Part shown: piece after piece, positions 6,343 to 8,645 of the stretch | Layout of the letters: the number at the start of each line of letters is the position of its first letter | How positions within the stretch are numbered: the stretch's first letter is position 1 | From: an uncultured Anaerococcus sp. | Lineage (GTDB): Bacteria; Bacillota; Clostridia; Tissierellales; Peptoniphilaceae | Direction: 5' to 3' | NCBI GenBank assembly: GCA_943914475.1 | Contig: CALUCE010000025.1 | Location: forward strand, 1-8,645 | DNA: 8,645 nucleotides | The notes under the pieces: model-generated | Databases searched by the model: none | What the model was told of the DNA's origin: nothing | Seen by the model: the letters and a program-made list of their open reading frames with translations, nothing else | Position numbers and translations under genes: made by a program

Positions 6343-6371
6343 CCTTGGAGGGAGGCCTTCAGGGTTTTTTT
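6343..6371 (+). terminator. Rho-independent terminator of the ars operon
   Basis: CCTTGGAGG (6343-6351) pairs fully with CCTTCAGGG (6356-6364), counting two G-U pairs, around a four-base loop. Seven T follow at 6365-6371. It lies 130 bp after the acr3 stop and is the first strong terminator after the operon. Confidence 0.8.
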
Positions 6372-6587
6372 ATACCCAACGCTTATAGCTTCGGTATGGA
6401 TGTCAATTAACAGTGGTAAAACGGAGTACGCATGGATCATCGGCTCCATGCTTTTCGGTATAGGATGCGGAGATCGGTATAATAAGTAGAAAAAGATGTA
6501 AAAGCATAAGGATTTCAGAGTCGGTTTTTGGAAAATCGACGGCGGAAGCGATCTTTGTCTTCTGAAAATTAAATAAATAGCTTATAA

Positions 6588-6626
6588 GGCTTTCGGGGTT
6601 ACGGTATAATCCAGAAAGTCTTTTTT
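6588..6626 (+). terminator. Second rho-independent terminator
   Basis: GGCTTTC (6588-6594) pairs with GAAAGTC (6614-6620), including one G-U pair, and six T follow directly at 6621-6626. The 19-base loop can pair further (GG with CC). The gene it served is not recognisable; it may belong to the decayed fragment ending near 6576. Confidence 0.6.
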
Positions 6627-6682
6627 ATGCCGGCAGTTTTGAAAATAGAGAGAAGTATTGAAAGGAAATAACGAGAGGGAAA

Positions 6683-6856
6683 TTGATTATAGAAAACGGA
6701 AGTACCGGAAGTAAAGAACAGATAAGCGAGTATTTGAAATGCTTTGCCCCATTCGTGGAAACGAATTTCGAAATAGGATTGAATTTAGCAGGGGCATCTT
6801 CTATACTTAGATTAAGGTTCGCTATGAAAATAATTTTAAATAGAAAGGGGGGGTAG
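6683..6856 (+). CDS. Doubtful small ORF, 57 aa, just before the ATPase gene
   Basis: A TTG at 6683 preceded by GAGAGGG opens a 57-codon frame (LIIENGSTGSKEQISEYL at its start) ending at a TAG at 6854-6856, four bases before the next gene. A good promoter for the ATPase lies inside it, and I do not recognise the protein. It may be a remnant of a larger gene or a chance frame; no function can be offered. Confidence 0.25.
   Translation: MIIENGSTGSKEQISEYLKCFAPFVETNFEIGLNLAGASSILRLRFAMKIILNRKGG
6779..6807 (+). promoter_or_regulatory. Probable promoter of the ATPase gene
   Basis: TTGAAT (6779-6784) and TATACT (6802-6807) are good hexamers with an ideal 17-bp spacer. The predicted start near 6814 gives a leader of about 47 bases with a G-rich ribosome binding site (GGGGGGG at 6847-6853) before the ATG at 6861. 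Confidence 0.5.
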
Positions 6857-6860
6857 GCTT

Positions 6861-7175
6861 ATGGAGATAAAGCGGGATTATTATTTAGAGAAATTAATAC
6901 GAAAAAAGGATAATGGATTGATTAAAATCATCATAGGAATCAGGAGGAGCGGGAAATCCTACTTACTCAATCATCTGTTTTACAATCACTTACTTGAAAG
7001 CAGCATCGATAAAAACCATATTATTAAATTTGCCTTTGACTTAGGGAGAGATCTATTAAAAATCGGAGAAGATTTAATGGATTTGGACATGCTGAGCGGG
7101 GAAAGATTGGTCGATCCTAAAAAGTTTTTAGACTATATCATGAGTAAAACAAAAGGCGGCGAGAAGTTTTTTATC
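6861..7175 (+). pseudogene. AAA_14/DUF4143-type ATPase, N-terminal fragment
   Basis: The frame begins MEIKRDYYLEKLIRKKDNGL and has a Walker A loop at residues 26-33 (GIRRSGKS), followed by LLNHLFYNHLL and HIIKFAFD. This is the start of the common bacterial AAA_14 plus DUF4143 ATPases, whose full length is about 400 residues and whose cellular role is largely unknown. After MSKTKGGEKFFI (about residue 105) the expected Walker B stretch of LLDE type is missing. The frame then runs as antisense of the neighbouring lipoprotein gene until a stop at 7212-7214. About three quarters of the protein is therefore lost at a recombination junction near 7172-7180. Ribosome binding site and promoter are intact, but without Walker B the fragment should be inactive. 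Confidence 0.8.
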
Positions 7176-8236
7176 TCTTCCTATATAATTTATGCTTTCA
7201 CCTGTTTCACCTAAAACCTTATTATCAGGGGAATCAGTTTTTATATGGTAGACAAGGTCATATCCATCATCCATATATAGATTATCTCCATCATATAAGA
7301 TATCTAGTATATCATTAATATCTTTTTCTATCCCAGTTTCTACTAAGGCAACTTCAGCAAATTTTCTAATTTCATCCGCAAAATAGTCTACTGCTTCATA
7401 AAGTCCATCATCAATCTGTAAGTCGTAGTTTTCTTCGTGTTCTTTTATCCAATAATCAGCAAGTTCTCTAAAATATTGAACTTGGTAATCAACTGTATGG
7501 GTAGGCTTATCTACAAAGTTTCCTAAATTATAAATATCTTTAGCATCTTTTGATACCCTTTCATCAACAGTTAAATTGTAAAATAACTTATTCACTACAC
7601 CCCTATATACTTCAACTACCTGAGTTTGAAATTCTATAGAATATTCATCACGCAGCTTTTTATTCATATCTTGTATATCTGGATTGTATTCTAAGTTTAC
7701 ACTATCTAATTTATCAAGTAAATCAGAACCTAATGAATTTTTAAAGCTTTCATCACTTTCATATTTTTCTTGAAATTTATCTACTATTTCTTTTTCAGAA
7801 TCATTTAATTCATCATAGCTTTTTTGTGGCATACGCTTACCAAGATATGTTAGTATTTCATCTTCAGACATTTCACTAAATTCAGTCATATTTTTAGAAG
7901 TCACATCACCATTTAGTATTTTTATCTTATTTCCTTTTGTTATAGTAATACCAACTACATTACCAGTTGCAAAAATGTTGTCTGTTACATATTCAACTAC
8001 TGGCTTATCTTGGCTGAGAAATTCAGAAAAAGTTATTTCATTAGTTTTTGATTTATTCTTTTTCTTAGCTGTTTTATTGTCTTTTTTCTTCTCAACGACT
8101 ATTTCATTTTCCTCTACTTGCTGGGTACTGGCTTCTTAGTTTTTTCCACACAAGCTGCTAATGATAGTGCTAATGTAGTGGTTAATGCAAACCCTCCAAT
8201 TTTTCTTATAAATTTCTTATTTAATTTAATATCCAT
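7128..8236 (-). pseudogene. Lipoprotein of unknown function, frameshifted and with an altered C-terminus
   Basis: Reading leftward from an ATG at 8236, with AGGAGG at 8241-8246, the product starts MDIKLNKKFIRKIGGFAL and has a lipobox LAAC with the acylated cysteine at residue 29. It would therefore be anchored on the outer face of the membrane. The first frame ends at a TAG at 8116-8114. From about 8132 the adjacent frame stays open to 7128. Restoring one base near 8133-8137 joins them into about 369 residues. After a lysine-rich linker (VVEKKKDNKTAKKKNK) the mature part is acidic and aromatic, with KSYDELNDSEKEIVDKF and HEENYDLQIDDGLYEAVDYF. The last 16 or so residues are antisense of the ATPase fragment, so the true C-terminus is probably lost. 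I do not recognise the family. Roles in the envelope or in phage exclusion are possible, but nothing here shows them. Confidence 0.65.
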
Positions 8237-8258
8237 TATTCCTCCTAAGATATTTCTT

Positions 8259-8278
8259 ATTGTGCATAAAAACACAAT
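8259..8278. repeat. Inverted repeat in the divergent intergenic region, possible operator
   Basis: ATTGTG (8259-8264) and CACAAT (8273-8278) are exact inverse copies with an 8-bp spacer. The repeat overlaps the predicted transcription start of the lipoprotein gene, a natural place for a repressor such as the adjacent XRE protein. Binding is inference. Confidence 0.35.
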
Positions 8279-8279
8279 G

Positions 8280-8307
8280 ATTATATACACATTTTATCAG
8301 ATATCAA
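8280..8307 (-). promoter_or_regulatory. Promoter of the lipoprotein gene
   Basis: On the reverse strand, TTGATA (8307-8302, five of six consensus positions) is followed after 16 bp by a perfect TATAAT (8285-8280). The predicted start near 8273 leaves a leader of about 37 bases before the ATG at 8236. Confidence 0.6.
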
Positions 8308-8348
8308 AACTTTTACAATAGATATATGAGGGTAAAGGAGGTTTTGTT

Positions 8349-8552
8349 ATTATTAGCTATCGTCCCCTATGGGTTACAATGAAAGAAAAGAATGTTTCTC
8401 AATATAAATTGCTACAATCAGGTATTGATAATAAGACCTTAGACAGGCTTAAAAAGAATATGAATATCACCTTAGCTACTTTAGAAAAGCTATGTGATAT
8501 TTTAGAATGTACCCCTAATGATATTGTCGAATTTGTAAAAGAACAAAAATAA
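8349..8552 (+). CDS. Small XRE/Cro-CI-type regulator, 67 aa, with apparent ATT start
   Basis: The frame reads IISYRPLWVTMKEKNVSQYK, then LLQSGIDNKTLDRLKKN and TLATLEKLCDILECTPNDIV, ending EFVKEQK. This is the compact HTH_26/XRE type of DNA-binding protein of about 65-75 residues. The helix-turn-helix spans roughly residues 16-55. Family members begin at or very near this ISYRPLW stretch. An AGGAGG site at 8336-8341 lies seven bases before ATT at 8349 (a second ATT follows), but no ATG, GTG or TTG is in frame there. Either a rare ATT start is used or the ATG has mutated. The first in-frame ATG, at 8379, gives 57 residues, cuts off the conserved start and has no good ribosome binding site. The gene is divergent from the lipoprotein gene and may regulate it or itself. 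A strong terminator follows directly. Confidence 0.75.
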   Translation: MISYRPLWVTMKEKNVSQYKLLQSGIDNKTLDRLKKNMNITLATLEKLCDILECTPNDIVEFVKEQK

Positions 8553-8589
8553 AGGCAAGATAGACTTGGTAGGTCTGTCTTGCCTTTTT
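8553..8589 (+). terminator. Rho-independent terminator of the XRE gene
   Basis: AGGCAAGA (8553-8560) pairs perfectly with TCTTGCCT (8578-8585). A T-G pair and AGAC/GTCT (8562-8565 with 8573-8576) extend the stem to 13 bp around a seven-base loop, and five T run from 8585 to 8589. It starts directly after the XRE stop codon. Confidence 0.88.
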
Positions 8590-8645
8590 GGGTATGACGG
8601 GCATGTTCTAATGCTGGGGTGAAATTCCCTAAGGAGCGTAGTTGT
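8590..8645. ncRNA. Possible start of a structured RNA (group II intron-like), cut by the window edge
   Basis: The last 55 bases contain GGCATG, GGGGTGAAATTCCC (a small GGG/CCC hairpin) and AAGGAGCGTAG. No reading frame is evident. The 'GGGGTGAAA..CCCTAAGGAGC' run recalls stretches in the 5' domain of bacterial group II introns, but this is a memory match on a short piece and the element is incomplete. Confidence 0.2.

Larger units (their letters stand above)
6213..6860. other. 648-bp stretch without a convincing gene
   Basis: Beyond two terminators and a promoter given separately, I see only short open fragments. One, ending at 6489, reads MSINSGKTEYAWIIGSMLFG after an ATG at 6400 and looks like a membrane-protein tail. 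Another, ending near 6576, reads HKDFRVGFWKIDGGSDLCLL and has no start. From about 6372 the base composition is less AT-rich than the ars genes. This suggests older, decayed host or phage sequence and a module boundary near the ars terminator. Confidence 0.5.

Noticed and set aside
8118..8321. Forward frame of 67 residues opposite the lipoprotein start
   Set aside because: It is antisense to the lipoprotein signal peptide and promoter region and has no ribosome binding site.
1..8645. CRISPR array, tRNA or rRNA gene, toxin-antitoxin pair
   Set aside because: No spaced direct repeats, tRNA cloverleaf, rRNA-like stretch or recognisable toxin gene was found when reading through.

Overview
The window is AT-rich DNA with strong Shine-Dalgarno sites, consensus sigma-A promoters and genes of low-GC Gram-positive type. 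It suggests an anaerobic Firmicute, perhaps of the Clostridia/Tissierellia (Peptoniphilus-, Anaerococcus- or Finegoldia-like). That placement is inference from style and gene content; no rRNA or other taxonomic marker is present. The window reads as an accessory, mobile-element-rich mosaic: one largely intact arsenic-resistance operon set among an insertion sequence and several broken genes.

Layout. Positions 1-380 hold two short gene remnants, one with a good ribosome binding site and one perhaps from a transposase. Positions 378-1674 are a complete IS3-family element: 20-bp terminal inverted repeats, orfA, and orfB in the -1 frame with an intact DD(35)E triad. Positions 1749-2075 are a decayed phage DUF1492/ArpU-type regulator with an in-frame amber stop. 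Positions 2188-6371 are the ars operon: consensus promoter, operator, arsR, a second operator-like palindrome, arsD, arsA, arsC, acr3 and a terminator. Positions 6372-6860 are mostly non-coding, with a second terminator and a promoter. At 6861-7175 lies the amino-terminal third of an AAA_14-type ATPase. It is joined tail-to-tail to a reverse-strand lipoprotein gene (7176-8236) that carries a frameshift. A divergent small XRE-type regulator (8349-8552) with no ATG at its expected start, and its terminator, follow. The last 55 bases recall a structured RNA.

How the ars genes work together. ArsR represses from an ATCAA-N6-TTGAT operator over the predicted transcription start and is released by As(III) binding to a CxC pair. 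ArsC reduces As(V) to As(III). ArsD, with all its metallochaperone cysteines, passes As(III) to the two-domain ATPase ArsA, which energises the membrane efflux protein. Here that pump is an Acr3-type permease rather than ArsB. The operon is complete except for an apparent one-base deletion in an A run of acr3. As written, this splits the pump in two; restoring one A gives a normal 348-residue Acr3.

I found no clearly new biological system. The points most worth checking are the acr3 frameshift (real, phase-variable or assembly error), the paired ArsR operators flanking arsR, the unrecognised lipoprotein with its divergent mini-regulator and possible ATT start, and the recombination junction near 7175.
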